64,000 bases of DNA from G963666535 sp963666535 (GCA_963666535.1 OY762913.1:1612001-1676000); one strand, 5' to 3'. Positions 17,520 through 26,602 are shown, numbered from the stretch's first letter. Translations and numbers: made by a program. The notes: generated by a model not told the origin, from the sequence alone.

Positions 17520-18264
17520 AATTGACATCATGACCCTGTTTCCGGACACGGTGGGGGATATGCTGTGCGAGTCCATCCTCGGCCGGGGGCAGGAGCGGGG
17601 TTTTATCCGCATCACCTGCCACCAAATAAGGGAGTATACCTTGAACAAGCAAAAGCAGGTGGACGATTATCCCTACGGCGGCGGCCGGGGCGCGGTGATG
17701 CAGGCAGACCCGCTTTATCGGTGCTGGAAACAGATTTGCGACGAGGCGGCCGGGCGCGTGCATACCATCTACATGTCGCCCTGTGGGCACACCTTCTGTC
17801 AAACGGACGCCAAACGGCTGAAAGCAGACTATGATCACATCATTCTGGTTTGCGGACACTACGAAGGGATTGACGAGCGCTTCATTCAGGAATGTGTGGA
17901 TGAAGAACTGTCTCTGGGCGACTTTGTCCTCACCGGCGGAGAAATAGCTGCCATGGCGGTGGCTGATGCCGTTTGCCGCATGGTACCGGGGGTGCTGCCG
18001 GATGAAGAATGTTATGTCAATGAAAGTCATTGGGACGGGATGCTGGAGCACCCCCAGTACTCACGGCCAGAGGTGTGGCACGACAAAGCCGTGCCGCCCA
18101 TTCTTTTGTCCGGACACCATGTTAACATTGCCCTGTGGAGGAGAAAGCAGTCCATCCTCCGCACGCGGGACCGCCGTCCGGATCTTTATGAGAAGCTTGA
18201 CCTCTCCTCTAAACAGGACCAGAAGCTGCTGCGGGAGATTGAAACAGACGAAAGTCAGCCTTGA
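17512..18264 (+). CDS. trmD: tRNA (guanine37-N1)-methyltransferase
   Basis: TrmD methylates G37 next to the anticodon using S-adenosylmethionine. The 250-residue SPOUT-fold enzyme begins IDIMTLFPD and contains YPYGGGRGAVMQ, LVCGHYEGIDERF and LGDFVLTGGE, the trefoil-knot cofactor motifs. The start inside rimM at 17512 is the one that fits the family N-terminus. In many Firmicutes rplS follows; here it does not. Confidence 0.96.
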   Translation: MYKIDIMTLFPDTVGDMLCESILGRGQERGFIRITCHQIREYTLNKQKQVDDYPYGGGRGAVMQADPLYRCWKQICDEAAGRVHTIYMSPCGHTFCQTDAKRLKADYDHIILVCGHYEGIDERFIQECVDEELSLGDFVLTGGEIAAMAVADAVCRMVPGVLPDEECYVNESHWDGMLEHPQYSRPEVWHDKAVPPILLSGHHVNIALWRRKQSILRTRDRRPDLYEKLDLSSKQDQKLLREIETDESQP

Positions 18265-18411
18265 TCGGCAATATTCAAACTAGGATGGCGAAAGAAGCTG
18301 CATATGTTTGTGCGGAAATCCCTGCACGTCAAACGAAAAAGAAGGGCTCAGCTGTGTAAAAGCGCTGACTTTTGGGCAGGATAAAAAAGTGCCATTCTAT
18401 GGTTTTTTCTC

Positions 18412-18440
18412 TTTACTTTTCCAGCGCGTCATGGTATAGT
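18412..18440 (+). promoter_or_regulatory. Probable promoter for the degV-family gene
   Basis: TTTACT (18412-18417), a 17-bp spacer and TATAGT (18435-18440) lie 43 bp upstream of the start. The stretch 18265-18411 holds no recognisable gene. Confidence 0.6.
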
Positions 18441-18482
18441 GACATGAAGTAATTATAAATACTACATTTGGAGATAATTGTT

Positions 18483-19319
18483 ATGAGTTATAAAATCATT
18501 GTGGACAGCTGCTGCGATCTTACTCGGGCCCAATTGGCCAGTGGTGACTTTATTTCCGTGCCCCTTACCATTCGCGTGGGCGATGCTGTGATCGTTGACG
18601 ACCAGACCTTTCAGCAGGCAGATCTTATCTGGCGGATGCGGGAGAGCGAAAGCGCTCCAGCTACCGCATGTCCTGCGCCGCAGCAGTATGCGGATGCCTA
18701 TGACTGCGGGGCCACGGACATTTATGTCGTGTGTCTGTCTGCCATGCTCAGCGGGTCTCACAACAGCGCCGAGCAGGGCTGCAACATATTCCTGGAGGAT
18801 CACCCGGAGATCAATGTCAATGTATTTAACTCCTGTTCAGCCTCCGTCGGGGAGGTACTGACGGCCCTGAAAATCAGAGAGCTTGCCTCTGCAGGACTGC
18901 CCTTTGCCGAGGTGGTGGCACAGGTCAACCGATATATCTATGAGATGAGCACCATGTTTGTACTGGAGACGCTGGAAGTACTTCGTAAAAACGGGCGTCT
19001 TTCCCGGCTTCAGTCCATCGTGACAGGGACCCTGAAGATCAAGCTGCTTATGGGGGCAAATAAAACAGGTGAGATTTGTAAGCGCGGGCAGGCATTATCC
19101 ATCAAACAGGCGCTTATTAAAATGGTTGATCTGATTGTGGCGGACGAAAACCATGTGGGAAAGATCCTTGCCATTGCGCACTGCAACTGTCTGGACAGAG
19201 CCTTTGAAGTGAAAACGATGCTTGAGAAGCGTTGTCGTTTTGGCGGGATCATCCTTTGTGAGACAGGCGGTATCAGTACTGTTTACGCCAATGACGGTGG
19301 CATAATCGTTTGCTATTAA
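18483..19319 (+). CDS. DegV family fatty-acid-binding protein
   Basis: DegV/FakB proteins bind a fatty acid and present it to the FakA kinase for phosphorylation. The 278-residue protein opens with YKIIVDSCCDLT, contains AMLSGSHNSAEQG and the characteristic LEVLRKNGRLSRL motif near 165-177. The conserved C-terminal glycines are weaker than in FakB (NDGGIIVCY end). No fakA is adjacent, so the ligand and pathway are inferred only from the family. Confidence 0.88.
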   Translation: MSYKIIVDSCCDLTRAQLASGDFISVPLTIRVGDAVIVDDQTFQQADLIWRMRESESAPATACPAPQQYADAYDCGATDIYVVCLSAMLSGSHNSAEQGCNIFLEDHPEINVNVFNSCSASVGEVLTALKIRELASAGLPFAEVVAQVNRYIYEMSTMFVLETLEVLRKNGRLSRLQSIVTGTLKIKLLMGANKTGEICKRGQALSIKQALIKMVDLIVADENHVGKILAIAHCNCLDRAFEVKTMLEKRCRFGGIILCETGGISTVYANDGGIIVCY

Positions 19320-19355
19320 GCGCTGGGTGGCACAGACGTAACGGATAGGAATACG

Positions 19356-19395
19356 ACAGGACGGCATAGCCTTTTGGGGCATGCCGTCCTGTTTG
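19356..19395 (+). terminator. Terminator-like hairpin after the degV-family gene
   Basis: A 12-bp stem ACAGGACGGCAT / ATGCCGTCCTGT encloses a 13-base loop and is followed by TTTGC. The T tract is short. Confidence 0.65.
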
Positions 19396-19532
19396 CGTAT
19401 GGGAGGAAATACCGCAGTTCCGAAAACAAGGGAAAACCGTCAGCAGAAAAAAAATATAGCTATGGCATCCACCGTATGAAACCAACGCCCCGGGAGATAC
19501 TGAGTTTACAGTATGATCGAGGGGGTGAAGTC

Positions 19533-20303
19533 GTGCAGAATAAGGTGGAGATATGCGGAGTCAATACCTCCAAGCTGAAAACGCTGAAAAATGACGAAAT
19601 CAATGAGCTGCTCCGCCGAACCAAAGCGGGAGACATGGCGGCGCGGGATGAGATGATTTCCGGCAATCTGCGTTTGGTGCTGTCGGTGATCCAAAAATTT
19701 ACCGGGCGCGGGGAAAATGTGGATGATCTCTTCCAGGTCGGATGTATTGGACTGATCAAGGCGATTGATAATTTCAATTTGGATCTGGACGTGCGCTTTT
19801 CCACTTATGGGGTGCCGATGATCATTGGCGAGATCCGCCGCTATTTAAGAGATAATAGCGCGGTACGAGTGTCACGCTCTATGCGGGATACAGCCTATAA
19901 AGTGCTGCAGGCGAAGGAAAAATATGTGGCTGAGCACCAGCGGGAGCCCAGTGTTGACGAAGTGGCCAAAATCCTAGAGATCCGGCGGGAAGATGTGGTG
20001 TTCGCATTGGACGCGATCATGGATCCGGTGTCCTTGTTTGAGCCGGTCTATTCAGATGGAATTGACACCATCTGCGTGATGGATCAGGTAAAGGACAGCC
20101 GTAATACGGACGAGAATTGGTTGGAGCAAATCGCGCTGAAAGAGGCCATTTCGCAGCTGGCGGAACGGGAAAAGCACATCCTGACCCTTCGTTTCTTTCA
20201 GGGAAAGACCCAAATGGAGGTTTCGGCGGAGGTGGGAATTTCACAGGCACAGGTTTCTCGTCTGGAAAAAAACGCCTTGAATCAGATTCGGAAACATTTT
20301 TGA
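19533..20303 (+). CDS. sigG: Late forespore sigma factor sigma-G
   Basis: Sigma-G directs late forespore transcription during sporulation. The 256-residue protein (Bacillus SigG is 260) starts at the GTG at 19533, giving the diagnostic N-terminus NKVEICGVNTSKLKTLKN. Region 2 has DLFQVGCIGLIKAIDNF and RFSTYGVPMIIGEIRRYLRD; region 4 ends ISQAQVSRLEKNALNQIRKHF. AGGGGGTG precedes the GTG; an in-frame ATG further upstream would add about 50 atypical residues. No spoIIGA or sigE is adjacent. A ylmC-type gene follows after one convergent gene, recalling the Bacillus sigG region. Confidence 0.95.
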   Translation: MQNKVEICGVNTSKLKTLKNDEINELLRRTKAGDMAARDEMISGNLRLVLSVIQKFTGRGENVDDLFQVGCIGLIKAIDNFNLDLDVRFSTYGVPMIIGEIRRYLRDNSAVRVSRSMRDTAYKVLQAKEKYVAEHQREPSVDEVAKILEIRREDVVFALDAIMDPVSLFEPVYSDGIDTICVMDQVKDSRNTDENWLEQIALKEAISQLAEREKHILTLRFFQGKTQMEVSAEVGISQAQVSRLEKNALNQIRKHF

Positions 20304-20323
20304 GCCGCCTACGGGCGGCTTTA
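20303..20323 (+). terminator. Short terminator after sigG
   Basis: A 7-bp stem AGCCGCC / GGCGGCT with a TACG tetraloop overlaps the sigG stop and is followed by TTAC. It is weak in its T tract. Confidence 0.6.
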
Positions 20324-20328
20324 CATAT

Positions 20329-21162
20329 TCAGAAAGGGAACAGACGAGGATCCATACCGTAGAGCTGGACAATCTCCAATTGATTGCTGTCAAGCAAGTC
20401 GGTGCAGGAAACCACCAGACCACCGTCGGAGTCCAGGTCGTATCCCGCTTGGCTCCAGGCGTACCAGACCAGATAAGAGCAGTTGAGCGTCAGGTCGGCA
20501 TCATCCTTGCAATCACGCCAGCCTGCGGTCAGCCGGTAAGGGACATCTATGAGATGTTCTGTGGCGTACGTCACGACAGTCTGCTGTTGTTCCGGTGTGA
20601 CCCCCTTTACCCGCAGAATTGCCCAGCTGGCGTAATTTCTCCAATTAAAAAGATTTTCGAGACAGGAATTCGTGCCCAGAACGGCACATTCCAGCACCAT
20701 GTCGTCGTCAGTGACCAGACCGGCATGACCGTGCCGCCACCCCAATGAGTGGGTGGAAAGCGTAATGAGAATATCGCCCGGCTGCAGGTCGACAAATTCC
20801 GGGCCGGGTGCAGACAGCATGTCCTCCCGTGTAAATAGGCCAAGTAAGGGTTTGCAGGATGATTCACGTTGGTCAAAAAAGAGAGATTGGTATTGGAGAA
20901 TGCGCCGGGAGCCTTCGGGGTCCTTCCGCAGAATATCCACGGCGGAGGAACCAAGGCCGGTTTGCAATAAAAGCGTAGTATAATCCTCGCTCGAAAGTGC
21001 AGAATGCTTCAAAAGGGGGAGAAGGTCTATTTCGGAATAGTCCGGACGGAAGGACATCCCGTTTCTGTGCACCCACACAGTTTGGGAGAACAGGATAAAA
21101 AGGAAGACTGATAGGAGCAGGACAAGCAGGCGGCGCAGACGTTTTTTGCCTCGTGCTGACAT
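20329..21162 (-). CDS. Membrane-anchored papain-like (NlpC/P60, YiiX-type) hydrolase, putative
   Basis: The 277-residue protein has a basic N-terminus and one membrane segment (about residues 10-30), so its main part is extracytoplasmic. The motif GDILITLSTHSLGWRHGHAGLV near 130-150 and NCSYLVWYAW near 230-239 fit the permuted NlpC/P60 arrangement (YiiX/YebB-like), in which His precedes Cys. I infer a cysteine peptidase or amidase fold; the substrate is unknown. The start at 21162 follows GAAGG; an upstream ATG would lengthen the tail before the membrane anchor. It is convergent with sigG, with only 25 bp between stops. Confidence 0.7.
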   Translation of the reverse strand: MSARGKKRLRRLLVLLLSVFLFILFSQTVWVHRNGMSFRPDYSEIDLLPLLKHSALSSEDYTTLLLQTGLGSSAVDILRKDPEGSRRILQYQSLFFDQRESSCKPLLGLFTREDMLSAPGPEFVDLQPGDILITLSTHSLGWRHGHAGLVTDDDMVLECAVLGTNSCLENLFNWRNYASWAILRVKGVTPEQQQTVVTYATEHLIDVPYRLTAGWRDCKDDADLTLNCSYLVWYAWSQAGYDLDSDGGLVVSCTDLLDSNQLEIVQLYGMDPRLFPF

Positions 21163-21274
21163 GTAGAGACCTTCTTTCCGGTATAGTACAAGGTGGGCGC
21201 TACATATCATTTTACCGTGATAGTGGAGATTTTATTAGTAACGGCCTAAAAGGCAGAAAAAGGAGGGATTCGGC

Positions 21275-21553
21275 GTGGAGTGTCGCGTGACCGAGCTGCG
21301 GTATAAGGAAATCATCAGCGTGAGCGACGGAAGCCGGTTTGGATACGTGGGAGATGTGGAATTGGATATGGAAAGCGGGAAGGTGGCGGCGTTGGTGGTA
21401 CCCGGCCGGCGGCGCCTGTTCGGCCTGCTGGGCAGAGAGGAGGATTATGTGTTCCCCTGGGATTCCGTGCGCCGGTTTGGGGAAGACATCATTCTCGTGG
21501 AGGAGGGGGCGCAAATGCGGCCCAAAAGGAACCGGGAGCGGCATAAAATATGA
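21275..21553 (+). CDS. YlmC/YmxH family sporulation protein (PRC-barrel)
   Basis: This 92-residue single-domain protein matches the PRC-barrel family YlmC/YmxH, annotated as sporulation proteins in Bacillus and Clostridia. The pattern is TELRYKEIISVSDGSRFGYVGDVELD, then RRRLFGLLGREEDYVFPWDSVRRFGEDIILVE. Start codon context AAAGGAGGGATTCGGC is strong. Its exact role is unknown. It is the last core gene before the accessory island. Confidence 0.85.
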   Translation: MECRVTELRYKEIISVSDGSRFGYVGDVELDMESGKVAALVVPGRRRLFGLLGREEDYVFPWDSVRRFGEDIILVEEGAQMRPKRNRERHKI

Positions 21554-21564
21554 AAAAAGGAAAA

Positions 21565-21939
21565 CCTGGGTGCCAAACTACCTGCCTACTGGGCCATGAA
21601 TTGCATGACGCGCTAAGCGGCCAAGAGCAAATGCCAGCAATGATATTATAATGCAAAGTACCGCCACCATACAATTGGTGGCGGTACTTTTATGCGCAGG
21701 CAGTTCCACAAAGTGCTATCCGGAAAAAGCCGGAGAAAAATCTTTAGAAAACTTTTGAAATTTTGTCAGCAAAGGGGACGATAGCTCGTTATATAAGTGA
21801 AGTGTCGCATCAGAAAGCCAGACAATGTTGAAAATAGTTGTGACGAATCGGTTGAACCCATTGATATTAAAGACTTGTTGGTTTTGCTTTGAATTTAGGC
21901 GGCGCTATGAATAGGGGTGAGGCCCATGCAGTAAGTAAT
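21565..21939 (+). repeat. Copy A of a duplicated non-coding leader block (about 375 bp)
   Basis: This stretch without a recognisable gene is matched along nearly its whole length by 26603-26980, with most bases identical and only small gaps. Shared landmarks in order are CCTACTGGGCC, ATTGCATGACGC, ATTATAATGCA, a GTACCGCCACC hairpin with TTTT, GTTCCACAAAGTGCTATCC, GTCAGCAAAGGGGAC, ATAGCTCGTTATA and GTTGAAAATAGTTGT. It ends with GGGGTGAGGCCCATGCAGTAAG. That end contains a ribosome-site-like GGGGTGAG and the three-codon frame ATGCAGTAA (21926-21934). Both copies stand directly upstream of a gene for an exported protein in the same orientation. It could be a structured 5' leader or promoter block; no named riboswitch was recognised. 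Confidence 0.85.
21658..21691 (+). terminator. Hairpin with T tract in leader block A
   Basis: Stem GTACCGCCACC / GGTGGCGGTAC (11 bp) with loop ATACAATT is followed by TTTT. The equivalent hairpin in copy B differs by an A-to-G change that keeps pairing as G-U. It may end ylmC transcription or act as an attenuator. Confidence 0.75.
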
Positions 21940-21990
21940 ACGATTTTTACAGTGATCTCTATTTCGCTAAATGAATGGAAGTCAATACAC

Positions 21991-23380
21991 ATGAAAAGAA
22001 TGTTAGCAATTATTCTTAGCTGTGCGCTCATGAGCTCGTGCTTTACCCTTACAGCATATGCAACGGGAGCGGTATCCACCTAAACCGAAGAATCTGCTGA
22101 AATCACTGGCATTTCCATGATAGGATATTTTTATGTCAACCTATGCTGCCACGGACAAGAACGAGTCTGTAGCATTGCCCCAGGCGATTTCGTCCAGCAG
22201 TTCTCCCAAGCTTACCATTGGTAGTGTTTCGTATGCAACAGATTCTCGCGCATTAACGCGCTCTGCAAATATCGTGAACCAGGGTGTTTCTAAGCCACTT
22301 TCTCTGACGGGAAACCTATATAATAGCTATAAACGGTTAGACGGAGTCAATAGTGTTGTTGGTATTCTGGAGGATACTACTGGGAATTATAACGTTCTTC
22401 TGTTCAATATCTATAACAGTACAGAGAAAAGCGACTTTAACATTTACTCCGACATGATTGGAACACCGCATTTGAAACTGTATTTGACGGATGCACTCAC
22501 TGGTGATATGCTATTTTTCGAACTGGATATCCCTTCAGAACTTGCATTAATTTCAATTGATGCATCTGATGAAAATATTTGTCCCAATATGCTTTTTGAT
22601 ATGCTTTTGTTTGCCAATGTTGTGGAAGCAGATGCCAATTATGCCACTGATGAAGAAATAGACTCAAATAGCATTCAGATTCGTTCAACAAACGGAGGAA
22701 TAAAAGTTCTGAGGACGATCCGTATGGACTGGGATATCACAGGCATCCTATATCATTACTATACCAGTCCCATGATAATATATTCTCTGTCCGATATTCA
22801 CGGAAGTAACCCCTCCTATTGGGCGCTGACATTTGCTACTAGAAATGGATATTGCGTCTCAGGCGATACTACATATGAGCTTACCGCCATTGAAATCAAA
22901 AAATTTAGAATGTCGATTGCCACAGACGAATATACCGTTTTCACCGGCCAAGCTACCACCGGCTGTTAATTGTCGGGAGGAACAGCCGGAGCTGGTGAGC
23001 TTATATGCACTGCACTGGGCTACATCGGCGAGAACACTGACGGTGTGGTCTCGAAGAGCATTGATATACTGACCAAATTGATTGATTTGACCCGTTATAC
23101 TGAAAATCATTTTGGAACTCAAACATATACGGTTAATTCGTATCAGAGTCGAGGACTTTCTACAAGAATGATGAATAATTACCAGTGGATACAGCACGAT
23201 TATGACGGCGGGGCCGGCCAATATATGCGGCTGAGTTGCAATGTTAAAAAGGCACTTGGGTACGCATCCATAACTGGTACTAAAACTGCCCGTGTTTGCG
23301 TCGACTACACTGTCTCGCTGGGAACGACCACATGTGCATTACCTGGTGATCAGGTTGCTCTTACATACTCTTTGACTTGA
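21991..23380 (+). pseudogene. Decayed gene for an exported protein of unknown family
   Basis: The reading begins with a signal peptide, MKRMLAIILSCALMSS and TAYATGAVST, then meets TAA at 22081. The next codons read TEES, matching AQTEES of the intact exported protein led by leader B. The TAA therefore aligns with a CAA there, a single C-to-T nonsense change. The frame must then shift near 22123-22133 to enter the open stretch 22133-22969 (278 codons). That stretch ends in TAA at 22967-22969 and continues in the same frame without interruption to 23380 (a further 136 codons). The three pieces would form an ancestral exported protein of about 460 residues. The middle and end contain no family motif I recognise. 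An AGGAT before the ATG at 22133 might allow internal initiation, but the product would lack a signal peptide. Confidence 0.7.
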
Positions 23381-23399
23381 CCTAGAGGAGCGTTTTTTA

Positions 23400-23939
23400 A
23401 TGAATTCCGCTATTCCACATCCATTTATTCGTTTTGCTGCGTATGCCATAGATTTAGGCCTGATCGGCCTAATTTGGGCTGGATTCACCCGTCTAGTTCC
23501 TGTCCACTTGCAGTCATCTTTATTTTTGAATCCTTCAAGCGGCTGGTTAAATTTGGACGGGTATCTGCGTAGTGTCATTTGTGCAATCCTATTTTTAATT
23601 CTGGAGCCGGTACTACTGGCGTCCTGGGGGACTACACCCGGCAAGTGTCTTATGGGACTGGTTTTGCGGCAGGAGCGTGGGGCAAAGTTGACGTTTCAGC
23701 AATCGTGGAAACGATCACTCTCCAAGTTTTGGTATGGCACTGGGGCGGCAATCCCTATTTTTGATTTTGTTCGAATGGTGTGTAGTCTGAATACCTGCCA
23801 GGAAGGAAAGCCGCTTCCATGGGACTTGAAGCACTCTTATTCTTTGACCCAAATAAAAGTGCATCGTGCGCTTTTATTTGCACTTGTATTTGGCGTAGAA
23901 GCAGCGCTGCGTTGGACGATCCTGCATTTATATAAATGA
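23400..23939 (+). CDS. RDD family membrane protein
   Basis: RDD proteins are small polytopic membrane proteins of mostly unknown function; some are linked to ion exchange. The 179-residue product has the family opening RFAAYAIDLGLIGLIW, two further hydrophobic segments (about 60-80 and 155-175) and the conserved GTTPGKCLMGLVLR near residue 80. The start at 23400 follows AGAGGAG with 9-base spacing. It sits 20 bp after the decayed exported-protein gene and probably belonged to its operon. Confidence 0.85.
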   Translation: MNSAIPHPFIRFAAYAIDLGLIGLIWAGFTRLVPVHLQSSLFLNPSSGWLNLDGYLRSVICAILFLILEPVLLASWGTTPGKCLMGLVLRQERGAKLTFQQSWKRSLSKFWYGTGAAIPIFDFVRMVCSLNTCQEGKPLPWDLKHSYSLTQIKVHRALLFALVFGVEAALRWTILHLYK

Positions 23940-24071
23940 GAGTAGCCTCTAATAACTCAACGTTATTCACAGCAGTGCCTACTCTAATTCAAACAGGAAA
24001 AGGCGCATTAAGAATGTAAAAATTGCAGGAAAACACATAAAAAGCGAAAAGCTTGCATTGAAAGGTACTTC

Positions 24072-24125
24072 GTAATTATAATATCGGCAGGTACTTTTCC
24101 CTGCCGGTATTATAATTACTTTCTT
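24072..24125. terminator. Long hairpin downstream of the RDD gene
   Basis: A 20-bp stem (24072-24091 with 24100-24119) containing only one G-U pair and an 8-base loop is followed by TTTCTT. It lies in the 238-bp gap between the RDD gene and the next reading frame. The gap also holds an AGAGTAG / CTACTCT inverted pair near 23940-23993. Confidence 0.8.
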
Positions 24126-24177
24126 ATCGTCTGTTCCGCTGCCGTAGTTTCTTGTGCGGAAGCATAAAGCTTGGAGG

Positions 24178-24926
24178 ATGAAAATGAACAGTCGGAATTT
24201 TAGTTTAAAGAAGGCTATCTTTCCCGCCATCACGACGGCTCTTTTTTTGCCGCGTTCCTTCTCATGTGTTGGATTCTGACACAAATGTTGGTTACGCCGT
24301 GTTACTGGGCAATTGCTTTGTTTGCGGTGCCGTTTATTACATTTGGCGCCATTACATATTTCACCGCAAAAGCGCGCATCTCAACATCACTGTCCGCCAT
24401 TATCTCAGGATGGCTGATTGTCTCGTTCGGCATTTTGGCCGTTTGCTTATTTGCGTTTATTATACTGGATTCAGCCACAACAACAACGACAGATGTTTCA
24501 AGGTACAAGCAGGCGCTCACGCAGATGGGATATCCGAGCAATTTAACAAATGCTTTTCCGCCGGAAATACCAGAGAAGGCGGAAAATATAAAATTTAGTT
24601 ATCATCCGGCTTTTGGACAGGGAGGTGAACAGCTGACACTGAGGTTCGAAACGGATGCAGATGCTGTCCGCTCGTATCAGCAATTTTTGACGGAAGCGGC
24701 AGTGTGGTTTGGGCAGGCCGGTGACAAAGTGGGGGAACGGTATGGCATTTTTGACGGAACGCTGAATATCTTTTTCGACGGACGTAACAAACTGCCAGAT
24801 GATCTGGTTATCTATGTGGTCTTCAGTGAACCATACCGCCCTAATAATTGGAACCATGGGGAACTGAGTTTTGTCGGGATTAGTGAAGAAACCCTTGAAG
24901 TAATGTTTTATGCGGAAGATTGGTAA
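24178..24926 (+). pseudogene. Membrane protein gene interrupted by a homopolymer frameshift
   Basis: A good start, TTGGAGG then ATGAAAATGAACAG at 24178, opens a frame reading MKMNSRNFSLKKAIFPAITTALF. That frame runs into a stop at about 24279. At the run of seven T (24242-24248), adding one base would continue the protein as ALFFAAFLLMCWILTQML. That joins the open frame to 24926 and gives an about 250-residue protein. The product would have three membrane segments (within 15-95) and a soluble C-terminal domain starting near YKQALTQMGYPSNLTNAFPPEIP. No family was recognised. Whether this is a true mutation, transcriptional slippage or a sequencing error cannot be told here. Without the shift, translation could only begin at 24264, inside the first membrane segment. 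Confidence 0.65.
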
Positions 24927-25239
24927 GGACGGTTCTATGGAACACAAGGCAGCCGCTGTTGTTTGCTTAAAAACAGTTATGGCCAATTAAGGGAGTTAAA
25001 GTAAAGCTGAATTGAAAAACTAACTTCCAATTTGGAAGATTAAATTCCAGCAACTTTGCCAGTGGGGAAGAAAATATTTACATTTAGACACAAAGGGCGT
25101 CTCAAAGCACGATAAAAGTGCGATGAGACGTCCTTGAAACGGTGATATAACGCAAAAAAGCATAAAACACCCAGAGGTGAAAAATCTCCTCTTTTTTTGC
25201 AAAGGTAAATTCCACCCCTGAGGGAAGCAATATATCCCA
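24927..25239. other. Gene-free stretch with short repeats and a hairpin
   Basis: No gene is visible in these 313 bases. Two motif copies related to TTTGCAAGATTAAATTCCAC lie at 25031-25049 and 25196-25216. The same motif occurs twice more at 28986-29033. A hairpin with two helices, AAGGGCGTCTCA / TGAGACGTCCTT and inner GCAC / GTGC, spans 25093-25135. Confidence 0.7.
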
Positions 25240-26590
25240 GAGAATGATGCGGTTATAAGTGCGTTAGTTCTTGAGCAGTTTGGGCTTCAGCATGATGCTG
25301 TTCGGCTCAACCGGATGGACATTGAGTTTAGCCAAAACAGCTTCCCCATACAGGAAACTAAACGATTGGTAGGCCGACCGGTTGTTCAGCTTTTTCCGTC
25401 CATAGGAATTAATGTGGTCCATCATCAAGCCAATGTCCTTCTGGTGAAAGCGGTTAAGAGAGACCCCTTTGGGGATAACCCGCCGAATCAGCTCGTGTGT
25501 GACCTCAATGCCACCCTTCTGATAGGGGGCGTTGGCATCGCAGTAAAAGACATGAGTGCGGAGGTTGCCATCGGCATCAAACTCAATGGCTGCCGGATTG
25601 GAAAATTCACTGCCTCTATCCGTCAGGATAACAGGAAATAGCGTGCGAAAGGCAGTGCAGCCAAGCTCGTTGTACAGGTCTTCAAAGATGCCCGTCACAG
25701 AACGCGCGGTGTTAGCGTCCCTCAGAAATGCCAGATAAGCTGAGATTCCCGGAAGAAGACGGTCAACAATACTTTACCGCCTTTCTCCCCCTCTACGGAG
25801 TCCATCTCAACCACGGGAAGGTCGGGATGTTCTGCCATAAAGGTCTGAAAGTCCTGATAGGCGCGGCGGACACGGCACTTCTTATCCAGCTGAATCACTT
25901 TGTTGGTTTTCCGGGGGCGGTAGCGCACCTTGCGAACTAGGTCAATGTTGCGCACGGAAAACAGGCCAAGGTCCATGTAGTGATAGATTGTCTTCTCATC
26001 CAGCATAATTACATCGGCATTGTTGAAACAGATGTTATGGATAGACTGTCCCTGCTTGATCAGCGGGCTGAGAAGAGCGTCTATGCGGTCCAGTTCTTCC
26101 GGCGGTGTAGCGATTCCCTGTCTGGATTGGCTGCGGTATTCCATATATTCTCGGTCGGCAGTGGGTGCGGAGTAAATGTGCTTTTTGAGCGTGCAGCGCG
26201 CCTTTTCCTCGCAGCCGTTACAGATATAGGGCGGCTTTGCAAGCTTGGGACAGACTTTCTCCTCAAAGTCCGGGCAGTGTTTGTGGCAGTCCTTACAGTA
26301 AGAACAAGAACTGACTTTACACACTTTGCCTGCACACAAACCCTGGTGGGTGCAGCCGCGAGCATGAATACATGGATTATACGGGCGGCCATAACCACCG
26401 GTTTCCTGAACAATATAGTGATTGCGGATCTCTTTGGAAATAGTTGTACAGTCCTTGTCCAGCAATTTCCCGATTTCTTTGAAAGAGAGATTGTTACACA
26501 AGGAATGTTGGATGGTATAGCGATCTTGCAGCGTTAAATGTTTCTGTTTCGTCATAGGATGTGCTCCATAAACAGATTGCATCATTCCTC
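25240..26590 (-). mobile_element. IS30-family insertion sequence, inactivated
   Basis: An about 1.35-kb element contains a broken IS30-type transposase. Candidate terminal inverted repeats are GAGAATGATGC at 25240-25250 and GCATCATTCCTC at 26579-26590. These are short and imperfect, and the exact ends and target duplication are not resolved. Leader block B begins only about 12 bp outside the right end. Confidence 0.75.
25264..26555 (-). pseudogene. IS30-family transposase, frameshifted
   Basis: The N-terminal part (from 26555) has the IS30 helix-turn-helix LTLQDRYTIQHSLCNNLSFKEIGKLLDKDCTTISKEIRNH. A cysteine-rich segment and the first catalytic aspartate in VVEMDSVEGEKGGK follow. It ends prematurely at 25722. 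The rest, from about 25745 to 25264 in another frame, gives LAFLRDANTARSVTGIF, then LTDRGSEF (second aspartate) and KGGIEVTHELIRR (catalytic glutamate). One missing base near 25745 explains the break. All three DDE residues survive in the two halves, so decay is recent. IS30 transposases are normally one frame, so programmed shifting is unlikely. Confidence 0.85.
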
Positions 26591-26602
26591 GGGATCCTCC
26601 CA

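Noticed and set aside
19473..19500. Sigma-F-type promoter GTATG and GGGAGATACT before sigG
   Set aside because: Spacing is plausible but the match is weak and could be chance.
21565..21939. Known riboswitch (cobalamin, lysine, c-di-GMP) in the leader block
   Set aside because: None of the core motifs I know for these classes is present, so it is left as an unassigned leader block.
24266..24598. A 110-codon plus-strand frame starting MLDSDTNVGYA
   Set aside because: It is the third frame of the frameshifted membrane gene; the continuous homologous reading needs the opposite shift at the T run.
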